64,000 nucleotides of DNA, from positions 1 through 64,000 of the forward strand of contig CANPZC010000009.1 of NCBI GenBank assembly GCA_947589355.1, in the 5' to 3' direction. Position 1 is the first letter of the stretch. Each line of letters begins with the position of its first letter. Both the position numbers and the translations under genes were made by a program. The notes beneath the pieces were generated by a model. The model worked only from the letters and a program-made list of their open reading frames with translations. It ran no database searches and had not been told where the DNA came from. This stretch comes from an uncultured Clostridia bacterium. Lineage in GTDB: Bacteria; Bacillota; Clostridia; Oscillospirales; Ruminococcaceae. This document shows positions 34,701-42,892 of this stretch, piece by piece.

Positions 34701-35115
34701 TAAGATAAATCAGAATTTGCGCTTGCGGAGCAGCGAAAACTTCACATACAACACGGCGTTCCAGAATGGAACGCGGAAAGAGCGCAGGGTTCTTCTCAAA
34801 GGGAACGCCCAGCTATTAGAAGCAAGATAACTAGAAGCAAGAGGCAAGAATTTGCTTTTTACAGTTTAGCACAAAGTTTTCAAAATGCTCGTCTTGCCTC
34901 TTGCCTCTATCTGAACCGCAGGAGTGGCAAGTTTGAGCGAAGACAGAAAAAACTTTTCTTACTTCTAACTTCTCACCTCTAACCTCTAATAGCGGCGCGC
35001 ACGTTGTGTTTGTGGGGCTCTGCCGGCGGTCGCTTGCGAACGCTACGACCCATGCAAGCCTTTTGAAAAAGGCTTGACCGAAAACTTTTAGTTTCTTGAC
35101 AGGATTTTAAAATAT
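34701..35115 (+). repeat. Interspersed hairpin-rich element, copy 3, interrupted
   Basis: It begins with a perfect copy of the terminal inverted repeat TAAGATAAATCAGAATTT (34701-34718), then GCGCTTGCGGAGC, the GCGTTCC..GGAACGC hairpin (about 34753-34773) and AAGGGAACGCCC. It is then broken by the 180-base nested element, and resumes with GCGCGCACGTTGTG, AAGCCTTTTGAAAAAGGCTT, GAAAACTTTT and CTTGACAGG. The far inverted repeat is missing. It lies between convergent genes; bases 35116-35227 hold no gene. Confidence 0.8.
34813..34992. mobile_element. Nested 180-bp element with inverted ends
   Basis: The ends are CTATTAGA (34813-34820) and TCTAATAG (34985-34992), an 8-bp perfect inverted pair extended by related AGAAG/CTTCT words. 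It interrupts the larger element at 34701 between two modules that are adjacent in other copies. Its right half resembles the 77-bp repeat at the start of the window. It has no coding capacity, so it would need a transposase in trans. Confidence 0.6.
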
Positions 35116-35227
35116 GCGGCGTAAGCCGCTCCTTAACTCTAAACTATTCATTATTCACCACACTTGACCGCCTGCTTTGCAGCCGTCCAAGTGCAGAAGA
35201 ACCCTCTTCGAGGCTTCTTCCCATTCA

Positions 35228-35896
35228 CTAATTCTGTTCCATTCCCTCTCTGTCACTTCTTATTAAGGTTATCTCGCCTTTTTCCATTTCATGAACGGTA
35301 TCGCACAGAATATCAATATCCTCCGCTGAGTGTGAAGCTATCAGTATCGTTTTACCCTTTGCTTTCAGATCCAGCAGATACTTTCTCATATCCCCTACGC
35401 CGTCTTTGTCAAGCCCGTTGAACGGCTCGTCAAGTATAAGCAGCTTTGGGTCTTCCATTATCGCCTGCGCGAGCCCCAGCCTTTGCCTCATGCCCAGCGA
35501 ATACTTCTTCACGCTTCTGCGCAGGTCAGGGTCAAGACCTACCTGTTTCATCGTGTTTCGTATATCTTCGGTTTTTATTTTATTGTTCAGACCTGCCAGC
35601 AGCTTTAAATTTCTCAGTCCGCTGTAGCCGGGTATAAAGCCGGGAGTTTCTATTATAAGTCCCACATCGGGCGGAAAGTCAACATCGTCGCCAACTGTCT
35701 TGCCGTCTACCTTTATACTGCCTGCGGTTGTATGTATAAAGCCGCATATGCACTTCATCAGCATGGTCTTGCCGCTGCCGTTTCTTCCTATAAGACCGTG
35801 GATAAGTCCCTCTTCAAAGCTTACGCTCACGTTTTTGAGTATCGGCGTTTTCTTCAGCGTAAGGCTCACGTTATCAACAACTATTATATCAGACAT
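35228..35896 (-). CDS. ABC transporter ATP-binding protein
   Basis: A 222-residue ATPase with Walker A GRNGSGKTML, Q-loop region, signature YSLGMRQRLG, Walker B LLILDEPFNGLD and the switch His in ASHSAED. The pattern is the CcmA/drug- and bacteriocin-exporter type. The permease gene lies 17 bases upstream on the same strand. GGAGG-like site before the ATG. It would energise export or membrane-related transport of an unknown substrate. Confidence 0.92.
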   Translation of the reverse strand: MSDIIVVDNVSLTLKKTPILKNVSVSFEEGLIHGLIGRNGSGKTMLMKCICGFIHTTAGSIKVDGKTVGDDVDFPPDVGLIIETPGFIPGYSGLRNLKLLAGLNNKIKTEDIRNTMKQVGLDPDLRRSVKKYSLGMRQRLGLAQAIMEDPKLLILDEPFNGLDKDGVGDMRKYLLDLKAKGKTILIASHSAEDIDILCDTVHEMEKGEITLIRSDREGMEQN

Positions 35897-35913
35897 TTTC
35901 TCCGCCTCCTTTG

Positions 35914-36774
35914 TCAGTCTATATCCTGTACCGATTCAAAGTCTGTGAACGAAAGCGCTATAAGGCTTACAAATATAAGCCCGACCGGCACAAGCAAAAA
36001 GTAAAGCACAGTCTTCCACATATCGAACACCGGTTCTCTGAAATACTTAGTATAATGAAGATATATTATAGTGTGCGACATAGGAAGCACCCACTTTGCC
36101 GAAACATTTGCATAATTGAGCGCGCAGCCGAACGCTATCACAGCACCCGATGACAAAAGACCCATTATCTTTACTTTTAGGCAGTTGAACATCAGCATTA
36201 TAAGCGCAAGTATCAGCAGATAGCACATTATAAGCAGATAGCTTACCACGGCAGTTTTTACGGGCGGCAGCTGATTATAAAGCTTTTCGGTTATAAGGCA
36301 GTTTGCAAACGTGCCTGCCTTGTCGGGGAACATATCGCCGTACTGCGTTACGGGAACGCTCCATTCATTCGCCCAGCTGCAATTTGGCAGCACAGGCAGT
36401 ACCGCGCCCACAAACAGCGCGCCAACATAAGTAAATATCGCCATTACCGAGAAAAGCACCTGACCCAGCAGCCAGTTCGTTCTGCCCGTTCTCTGGAGGA
36501 AAAACAGTGTGTTGCCGTCGGTTCTTGGAAAGTCCGAAATAAGCGTCAGAAACACTGCCGGCACTATAGCGATTATCATATCACTGTTGGCTACCGCTAT
36601 AAAAGGCTCAATAACGCCCAGCGGCTTGCCTACCTCTTTCGCTATACCTTTCAGTGGGGTTACGATATAGTCAAATATAAATATTATCATTACGCCGAAT
36701 ATTATCATTCTGGGGTTGGTTATCCACTTGACATACTCTGTTCTCGCGGTGCTCCATATCTTTCTGAAACTCAA
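35914..36774 (-). CDS. ABC transporter permease (ABC-2 type)
   Basis: A 286-residue protein with six predicted spans and a large external loop after the third, which fits ABC-2 permeases. The start is TTG with GGGAGG 9 bases upstream; no ATG is available near it. It is co-transcribed with the ATPase that follows, forming a two-gene exporter. Substrate unknown; no dedicated regulator lies beside it. Confidence 0.8.
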   Translation of the reverse strand: MSFRKIWSTARTEYVKWITNPRMIIFGVMIIFIFDYIVTPLKGIAKEVGKPLGVIEPFIAVANSDMIIAIVPAVFLTLISDFPRTDGNTLFFLQRTGRTNWLLGQVLFSVMAIFTYVGALFVGAVLPVLPNCSWANEWSVPVTQYGDMFPDKAGTFANCLITEKLYNQLPPVKTAVVSYLLIMCYLLILALIMLMFNCLKVKIMGLLSSGAVIAFGCALNYANVSAKWVLPMSHTIIYLHYTKYFREPVFDMWKTVLYFLLVPVGLIFVSLIALSFTDFESVQDID

Positions 36775-37117
36775 TGCCTCTCGCCTCCCTGTCGGTTATC
36801 TAGGTAATTTCTGTCATATATTATATAATATTTTTATGGAAAAGTCAAGCGTAATTTGGCAAAAAGTAAGCAGTTCCGACAGAATTTTTACATTAACTGT
36901 AAAAGTGAGAAACTGCGAAGATATTGTTATTTTATTTATATGCGCTTACGCGCCGCGCAGGAGCGCGCTCACCGCCCCAACTTCCTACTTCTCTCCCCTG
37001 TTTTTCCTCTCCATCAAATCCTCGCCCACCCTCTCTTGCCGCTGGAAGAATATTCTGCCAGTCACCTCTCTTTTGGGCGGTTAGTGGGTAGGGATATTTA
37101 TAGATTTATTTTATATG
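36775..37117. other. Gene-free stretch with repeat fragments
   Basis: No gene is supported in this 343-base stretch. It contains GCGCTTACGCGCCGCGC (about 36940-36960), related to the head module of the ~400-bp element, and at about 37043-37100 a block resembling 82-138 (GAAGAATATTCTG..CAGTCA). A long frame reading through it on the plus strand runs antisense into cheW and is judged spurious. Confidence 0.5.
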
Positions 37118-37374
37118 ATTTTTTCACATTGAACGGCGTTCCAGAATGGAACGCGGAAAGAGAGATATGGCTTCTCATTAGGGAACGCCCTCTCTTGCAG
37201 GGCGTTCCCTCTTTCAAAATAGTCCACAGGACTATTTTGAAATTCACCCTTTGCGGAGCGCCTGCCGTATGGGAATTTCGCCGTCTGCGGACGGCGACGG
37301 GGGGGTTCACCCCTCGACCCCGCAAGCCTTTTGAAAAAGGCTTGACCGAAAACTTTTCCTTTCTTGACAGGAAC
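37118..37374 (+). repeat. Interspersed hairpin-rich element, copy 4
   Basis: The same module order as copy 2: GGCGTTCC..GGAACGC hairpin (about 37133-37154), GGGAACGCC..GGCGTTCCC hairpin, AATAGTCC..GGACTATT hairpin, GAGCGCC block, CGCCGTC..GACGGCG hairpin, AAGCCTTTTGAAAAAGGCTT, GAAAACTTTT and TTCTTGACAGG. Paired changes in the second and third stems keep the pairing while the bases differ from other copies. It ends right at the cheW stop codon. Confidence 0.82.
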
Positions 37375-37917
37375 TTACTTTTTCTTCCTCAGCCTATACT
37401 TTGCCGCGGCGTGAAAGCTGCCCGACGTGAGCGAATACATAAGCTTGGGGCTCAATACATAGCACAGACTGCCGCCCGTGCGCCGAAACATTCCCTTGAC
37501 ATACCGTGTATATGCTTCATCGTTTATCTTTTCGGCAGGGGTAACGGCATCAACAGGCGTTACTCTCATCTTTACCGCCTCGTCTACCAGTATGCCGACT
37601 TTCATTCCGTCCTCCTGCGTTACCACTATACATCTTCTGTCCATATCATCTTTCGGCGGCATGCCAAAACGCACGCGGGCATCTATAACAGGCACGGTAT
37701 CTTCATCTACCTTTGTAAAACCCAGCACATAGTCGGGAAACTCCGGCACAGAATAAATATTCCCTGCCTGACAGAGCTTTACGACATTTTCAAACGGTAT
37801 GGCAAAGTCTTTTCCGCCGACTTTCGTCATCAGCATATTTGTCGTTTCAACGGTCTGCTGCTGCTCGTCATCGTCGTCAAAGTCCATAAAATTGTTTACT
37901 ATTTCTATGTTACCCAT
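37375..37917 (-). CDS. cheW: CheW-like coupling protein (last gene of che operon)
   Basis: A 180-residue CheW-domain protein (about 20-160). A 25-residue acidic and Gln-rich N-terminal tail and a basic C-terminal tail ending RLRKKK are additions to the usual ~150 residues. Conserved parts include MLMTKVGGKDFAIPFENVV and PDYVLGFTKVDEDTVPVIDARVRF. CheW links receptors to CheA. The operon has another CheW at 39808, so the two may serve different receptor groups. The gene starts 3 bases after the cheB stop region. Confidence 0.82.
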   Translation of the reverse strand: MGNIEIVNNFMDFDDDDEQQQTVETTNMLMTKVGGKDFAIPFENVVKLCQAGNIYSVPEFPDYVLGFTKVDEDTVPVIDARVRFGMPPKDDMDRRCIVVTQEDGMKVGILVDEAVKMRVTPVDAVTPAEKINDEAYTRYVKGMFRRTGGSLCYVLSPKLMYSLTSGSFHAAAKYRLRKKK

Positions 37918-37920
37918 ATA

Positions 37921-38961
37921 TTACTCCTTTATCTTGCGCAGAAGCGTTTCGGCAATGCTGTCAAGCTGCACCTGCTTGCAAGCCGCGCCTTTTTCAAGCG
38001 CCACCTTAGGCATACCGTACACAACGCAGCTTTCCTCATCCTGCACTACGGTATATCCGCCTGCATCTTTTATCATTTTAAGACCATTCGCACCGTCGCT
38101 GCCCATACCTGTAAGCAGCACCGCTAAGGCATTTTTCTTGCCGCACGCCGCAACGCTTTCAAACATAACGTCTACCGACGGGCAATGCCCCGAAACCTTT
38201 TTGCCTGCCAGCGATGTGATAAAATACCCGTTCTCATCTTTAAATACTTTCAGATGCCTTTTGCCTGCCGCTATTGCAACGCTGCCGTTATGCAGATACT
38301 CTCCGTGCTTAGCTTCCATTATATCAAGCTCGGGGAACTGTTGGCGAAGTCTTTGCGCATATATAGCGGTAAAGTTTTCGGGCATATGCACAACTACCAC
38401 CACGGGCGGCGTATCAGCATTAAATCCGCAAAGTATCCTCGGCACTGCTTCTGTCGCGCCCGTAGAGCCGCCTATGGCTATTATCCTGCTGTTTTTTGCC
38501 GTTTTAAGAGGGTTTCTGTGCATAACGTTATACACAACGCTCCCTGCTCTTACGGTGGTAGCCGCGTTTGCAGATTTTATCCGCACAATAAGCTCCGATG
38601 CAAATGCGTTTAGCTCATCGCTGCTGGTGATATGCGGTTTACATACATAGTCTACCGCGCCTGCCTCAAGCGCTGCAAAGGCGTTGAGCGGCGTTGAAGA
38701 ACATATCACCACAGGCAGAGGAAACTGCGGTATAAGCTGCTCTAAAAAACGTATACCGTTCATTTTGGGCATTTCAATATCCAGTACCATAACGTCCGGC
38801 TTATATTCAATTATCTTGTCTCGCGCTTCATAAGGGTCGCCTGCCGTGGCGATAACTTCTATTCTGTCGTCGTGGCTTATAAGCTTTGCCGCCACTTCAC
38901 GGAACAGTTGTGAATCGTCCACCAGCAGCACTCTTATCTTGCTGCTCTTGCTGCCGTTCAT
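37921..38961 (-). CDS. cheB: Chemotaxis protein-glutamate methylesterase CheB
   Basis: A 346-residue protein: receiver domain (DDSQ at about 15, phospho-acceptor D61 in MVLDIEMPKMNG, K109 in VCKPH) followed by the methylesterase domain with Ser166 in GGSTGAT, His192 in VHMPENF and an Asp in GMGSDGANG. It demethylates or deamidates receptors when phosphorylated by CheA. The ATG at 38961 follows AAGGAG; 21 upstream in-frame codons lack a site. Part of the che operon. Confidence 0.95.
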   Translation of the reverse strand: MNGSKSSKIRVLLVDDSQLFREVAAKLISHDDRIEVIATAGDPYEARDKIIEYKPDVMVLDIEMPKMNGIRFLEQLIPQFPLPVVICSSTPLNAFAALEAGAVDYVCKPHITSSDELNAFASELIVRIKSANAATTVRAGSVVYNVMHRNPLKTAKNSRIIAIGGSTGATEAVPRILCGFNADTPPVVVVVHMPENFTAIYAQRLRQQFPELDIMEAKHGEYLHNGSVAIAAGKRHLKVFKDENGYFITSLAGKKVSGHCPSVDVMFESVAACGKKNALAVLLTGMGSDGANGLKMIKDAGGYTVVQDEESCVVYGMPKVALEKGAACKQVQLDSIAETLLRKIKE

Positions 38962-38986
38962 GATATTCTCCTTGTATGTTTCAAGA

Positions 38987-39787
38987 TCACGGTTTTCTGT
39001 AGATGGCAGGGCGCACCCTGTCAAAGTTCTTGTTATTTATAAATTCTGTATGACCTATATACAAAAACGCATCATGGTTCATGTTTTCATAAAATCTCTG
39101 GCAGAGCCTTTCTGTGGTGGGCTCGTCAAAGTATATCATAACGTTTCGGCAAAGTATCAGGTCAAATGTCTTTTTGAAAGCTATAGGTTCCATAAGATTA
39201 TGATACCTGAAAACAACTTCCTGCCGTATTCTCGGCACCACCTGATACGAGCCGTCTTTCAGCCTTGTAAAATACTTATCCTGCCACGCTTTGGGCAGCT
39301 CTTTTACAGACTCTGCGGTAAACACGCCGCGTTTTGCAATATCCAGAGCATTCAGCGATATATCGGTAGCCAGTATCTTGCAGTCCCACGCCGATTTTCG
39401 GAAACCGAAGTAGTCGTCAATAAACATCGCAACGTTGTAAGGCTCGTTGCCGTATGAGCAGCCTGCGCTCCATATACACAGCTGTCTTGTGGTGTTCTCC
39501 CTCTCCATTTTGGGCAGAAAGTATTTCACCAAATGATCGAAATGATCAGACTCACGGTTAAAATATGTATGGTTGGTAGTCAGCTTGTTTATTATGTTAG
39601 CTATCTCCATTCCCGATTTATCGCTGAACGCGGCATCGAGAAAGTCGCCGAAGCTTTTATAGCCGTTCTGCTCAACATAATATGCCAGCCTGTATTCCAC
39701 CAGCTGCTGTTTGTTTATAAGGTCTATGCCGTACTTTGACTTGATAAACGTCGTAAGTCTCAAAAAATCCTGAGGGCTTATTTCCAT
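38987..39787 (-). CDS. cheR: Chemotaxis protein methyltransferase CheR
   Basis: A 266-residue SAM-dependent methyltransferase with the N-terminal helical domain (about 1-75) and catalytic domain. The SAM site reads SAGCSYGNEPYN where most CheR have GCSTGEEPY; RNVMIYFDEPT is present. It methylates receptor glutamates and works against CheB. No methyl-accepting receptor gene is in the window. AAGGAGAG sets the ATG. Confidence 0.93.
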   Translation of the reverse strand: MEISPQDFLRLTTFIKSKYGIDLINKQQLVEYRLAYYVEQNGYKSFGDFLDAAFSDKSGMEIANIINKLTTNHTYFNRESDHFDHLVKYFLPKMERENTTRQLCIWSAGCSYGNEPYNVAMFIDDYFGFRKSAWDCKILATDISLNALDIAKRGVFTAESVKELPKAWQDKYFTRLKDGSYQVVPRIRQEVVFRYHNLMEPIAFKKTFDLILCRNVMIYFDEPTTERLCQRFYENMNHDAFLYIGHTEFINNKNFDRVRPAIYRKP

Positions 39788-39807
39788 ACCGCTTCTCTCC
39801 TTGCCTG

Positions 39808-40233
39808 TCAGTCTTCCGCAATTTCTTCGGGTCTTATAAGTTTATAAAGCCCGTCGCCCGTGTTTACCACCGCGCTTACAAAGCCTTTTTTGCCGGGCGT
39901 GCCGCTTATACAGCTGTTTGAAACATCTATAACATCGCCAACGCTCTGCACTATAAGCCCCAGCGAGCTGCCCTTTATCTCGTAAACTATTATGCAGCTG
40001 TGCCTGTCGTACTCGTCGCACTCGCCGTAAAACCGCATAGCCGTATCTATAACGGGTATAGCCTTGCCGCGCAGATTTATCAGCCCTTTTATATAGTCGG
40101 GCAGCATAGGCACAAAGGTTATCTCGGGTATCTCTATAATATTCGTAACAATTGATATGTCTATAGCATAATCATCATCGCCGCAGCTGAAAGTAAGCAG
40201 GCGTATATTCTCATTTTCAGAGGTATTTTGCAC
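39808..40233 (-). CDS. cheW: Chemotaxis coupling protein CheW
   Basis: A 141-residue single-domain CheW with LLTFSCGDDDYAIDI at the start and LPDYIKGLINLRGKAIPVIDT in the middle. It bridges receptors and CheA. The start is GTG with AAAGGGG about 8 bases upstream; no ATG is available. It lies between cheA and cheR, spaced by 15 and 20 bases. The second CheW of the operon is at 37375. Confidence 0.92.
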   Translation of the reverse strand: MQNTSENENIRLLTFSCGDDDYAIDISIVTNIIEIPEITFVPMLPDYIKGLINLRGKAIPVIDTAMRFYGECDEYDRHSCIIVYEIKGSSLGLIVQSVGDVIDVSNSCISGTPGKKGFVSAVVNTGDGLYKLIRPEEIAED

Positions 40234-40248
40234 CGTTACCGCCCCTTT

Positions 40249-42270
40249 CTATTTACCGAAAACTTTGTTTATAATGCAGCCGACGTCCGCTATCAGCGTC
40301 ATACTGCCGTCTGCAAGTATAGAGCAGCCCGAAAGCCCGTTCTCATTAAGGTTATACTGACCGAGTATAGGCGAAAACGGCTTGGTAACTATCTGCTGCT
40401 CACCTATAAGCGAATCTGCAAACAGGCACACTCTCTTGTGTTCTTCTTCGCAGAATATCATTATGCCCTCATCTAAGCTGCCCACTTGGCTTTCAACACC
40501 GAAATACTGCGGCAGGCTTATAACGGGGTAGCACTTGCCGCGTATCATTATAAGCTGCGTGCCGTCTGTATCGTAAACAACATTTTGCATATCCGCCTTG
40601 AATATCTCTTTTACCGAAGATATAGGCACCGAGAGATCCATACAGCCGACTGCCACCTGCATAACGTCGTTTATTGAAAGCGAGAGCGGTATTTTTATAA
40701 TGAACTTGCTGCCCACGCCCAGCTCGGATTCAACTATCAGCTTGCCGCCTATCTTTTCAAGATTTTGGTTCACAACGTCCATTCCCACACCTCTGCCGGA
40801 ATAGTTGGTGACCTGCTCGTTAGTTGAAAAACCTGCTTTCATTATAAGCCCCAAAGCTTCCTGCTTGGTGTACTCCGACTCTGGCTTTTTAAGTATGCCT
40901 TTCTTTTTGGCTTTTGCAAGTATGGCGTTGTGATCCATACCTGCGCCGTTGTCTTCAACGGTAATTATTACCTCGCTGGAACTATTCTCGGCAGAAAGAG
41001 TAACAGTAGGTTTTTCGGTCTTGCCCTTTTGCTTGCGCACTTCGGGGGCTTCAATGCCGTGGTCTACAGCGTTCCTTACAAGGTGCATCAAGGGGTCGTT
41101 GAGTATATCCACCACCGACTTGTCAACTTCTGTCTCCTGACCTACAAACACCAGCTCAACACCCTTGCCTAGGTTCTCGTTCATGTCTCGCACTACCCTG
41201 TTCATTTTACTGAACGCATTTGCAACGGGTACCATTCTTATCGACATGACCACGTCTTGCAGTTCGTCTGTCAGCTTTTTCAGATTTCTCGCCGATGTGC
41301 TGAAGCGGTCGAGCGATGCCATATAAGGCTTTAAGTCAGGGCTTGAAATTACCGCGGATTCTGTTATAACTATCTCGCCCACAAGGTCTAGCAGCGTATC
41401 AAGCTTGGCAAGGCTTACAGACATCATGCCGCCGCCCCTCTCAGAGGAGGACTTTTTCTTTTCTGCCGCGCCCTGCTGTTTTGTGGGCTGAGGGGCAGGC
41501 TGTTCGGGCTGAGGCTCGGGCTTGGGGGCTTCTTTAGGCTTTTCCACCCACTCTACAGAGTCAACATCTATAGCTTTTTTCGCGGTGTTTACTACAGCGT
41601 CCTTGTCGTCTGTTATAAGTTTAAGGTACAGACCGTTTGCCGTAATTATATCGTTTGCGTTGTCCGCGTTTATGTCAAGGGGTATGGTCTTTGTTACCTC
41701 GCACACCTTGCCCAGCGAGCGCATAAGCAGCATTGCCCTTACCGCAGGCATAGCGCAGGTCTCGGCGTACTTAACTTTCAGCGTTAGTATGTCGTCGCCC
41801 TCGTCGTCGGTAAAAATATCCTCCTGCGGCAGAGCGCTTTTTATCTGCTGTCCGTCAGCTGACTTCATAACATCGGCATAGGCGCGAATTTTGGCTATCT
41901 GCTGAGTAAAATCGGTAAGCTCGGCAGATTCATCGCCCAGAATATCTATCTCACTTTTCATGCTGTCGGAAGCCTGAAAAACAAGGTCGAACAGTATCTT
42001 CTTGTCGTAAGCTATATCGGGCTTATCTCTTATTATAGAGAACAGATCCTCGGCTGCGTGCGCCAGCTTTTGCAGGTTCGTAAGACCCATCATCGAGGAA
42101 GAGCCCTTTACCGTGTGCATTATCCTGAATATCTCCGCAACGTCGTCGGGGGCAATGGTATCCTCTTTTTCGGTGCGCATAAGTATCTCATCGAGCTGCT
42201 CTAAAAGCTGCTGTTCCTCGTATATATACACATCGAGCATCTGCTCTAAGCTCTCGTCAAATTTCGGCAA
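40249..42270 (-). CDS. cheA: Chemotaxis histidine kinase CheA
   Basis: A 673-residue protein. P1 Hpt domain (phospho-His52 in MHTVKGSS), a P2-like domain (about 155-235), a Pro/Gln-rich linker, P3 dimerisation (about 280-345), P4 ATPase with N (HLVRNAVDHGIE), G1 (VEDNGAGMD) and G2 (GRGVGMDVV) boxes, and a C-terminal P5 CheW-like domain. The start is TTG with GAGAGGTGA about 6 bases upstream. It heads the operon cheA-cheW-cheR-cheB-cheW. No cheY or flagellar gene is seen, so its output here is unknown. Confidence 0.95.
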   Translation of the reverse strand: MPKFDESLEQMLDVYIYEEQQLLEQLDEILMRTEKEDTIAPDDVAEIFRIMHTVKGSSSMMGLTNLQKLAHAAEDLFSIIRDKPDIAYDKKILFDLVFQASDSMKSEIDILGDESAELTDFTQQIAKIRAYADVMKSADGQQIKSALPQEDIFTDDEGDDILTLKVKYAETCAMPAVRAMLLMRSLGKVCEVTKTIPLDINADNANDIITANGLYLKLITDDKDAVVNTAKKAIDVDSVEWVEKPKEAPKPEPQPEQPAPQPTKQQGAAEKKKSSSERGGGMMSVSLAKLDTLLDLVGEIVITESAVISSPDLKPYMASLDRFSTSARNLKKLTDELQDVVMSIRMVPVANAFSKMNRVVRDMNENLGKGVELVFVGQETEVDKSVVDILNDPLMHLVRNAVDHGIEAPEVRKQKGKTEKPTVTLSAENSSSEVIITVEDNGAGMDHNAILAKAKKKGILKKPESEYTKQEALGLIMKAGFSTNEQVTNYSGRGVGMDVVNQNLEKIGGKLIVESELGVGSKFIIKIPLSLSINDVMQVAVGCMDLSVPISSVKEIFKADMQNVVYDTDGTQLIMIRGKCYPVISLPQYFGVESQVGSLDEGIMIFCEEEHKRVCLFADSLIGEQQIVTKPFSPILGQYNLNENGLSGCSILADGSMTLIADVGCIINKVFGK

Positions 42271-42311
42271 GACATATCACCTCTCGCAAATCTTTTATAT
42301 AAAAGTATTTC

Positions 42312-42710
42312 TAAGATAAATCAGAATTTTTCAGTGAGTGCGTTTAACCTCACAAGTTGTAATCCCTGTCAAAAAACTAAAAGTTTTCGATCGACCCTTT
42401 TTCAAAAGGGTCGCAGGGCGTGGGGCAGAGCCCCACAAACACAACGTGCGCTCTGCAAGAGGTGAATTAGAAAACAGTTCAGTGAACTGTTTTCTAAGAG
42501 GAGAGGCTCTGCAAGAGAGAGCCTCTCCTTTGAGAAGATATCGCTCTCTTTCCGCGTTCCATTATGGAACGCCGTACAATATGAAAAATTCATAACAAGT
42601 AAAATGCACCAAAGATTAGCACACTCTAAATGAAAAGATAACTAAACTAAAGTGGGACGGTGAGCAGCTCCGCAGGCTTGCGCGTAAGCGCTAAATTATG
42701 ATTTATCTTA
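42312..42710 (-). mobile_element. Interspersed hairpin-rich element, copy 5, with intact inverted ends
   Basis: The ends are TAAGATAAATCAGAATTT (42312-42329) and AAATTATGATTTATCTTA (42693-42710), inverted repeats matching at 17 of 18 positions. Read on the minus strand it has the same module series as copy 2 (8232-8630), including the GCGCTTACGCGCAAGCC head, GCGTTCC hairpin, GAGGCTC hairpin, AACAGTTC hairpin, and CTTGACAGGGATTACA tail. Length 399 bases, no transposase. The ends start and finish with TA, which would suit TA-target insertion. It fills nearly the whole gap between cheA and the carboxypeptidase gene. Confidence 0.85.
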
Positions 42711-42892
42711 AAAAATTAAATACCTAATATAATTATAACAAAAAACACAGCGTTTTTCTATTAGCATTTTACATTATTTATTTCGCCGCAGATAGTCATT
42801 CTGCACAATAATTAAGTAAATGTTAAGATATTCATCACATAATTCTTAATATAAGTATGCTAAAATATATTTGAAAAGTCTGAAAGGAATGT

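Noticed and set aside
37118-37374. Ordinary intrinsic terminator of the che operon
   Set aside because: Although it follows the cheW stop and has hairpins, it is a copy of the dispersed element with no T-run in the right place.
36856-38127. Long plus-strand open frame (423 codons)
   Set aside because: It runs through repeat sequence and then antisense to cheW. No ribosome site, and its residues mirror the repeat and the opposite strand.
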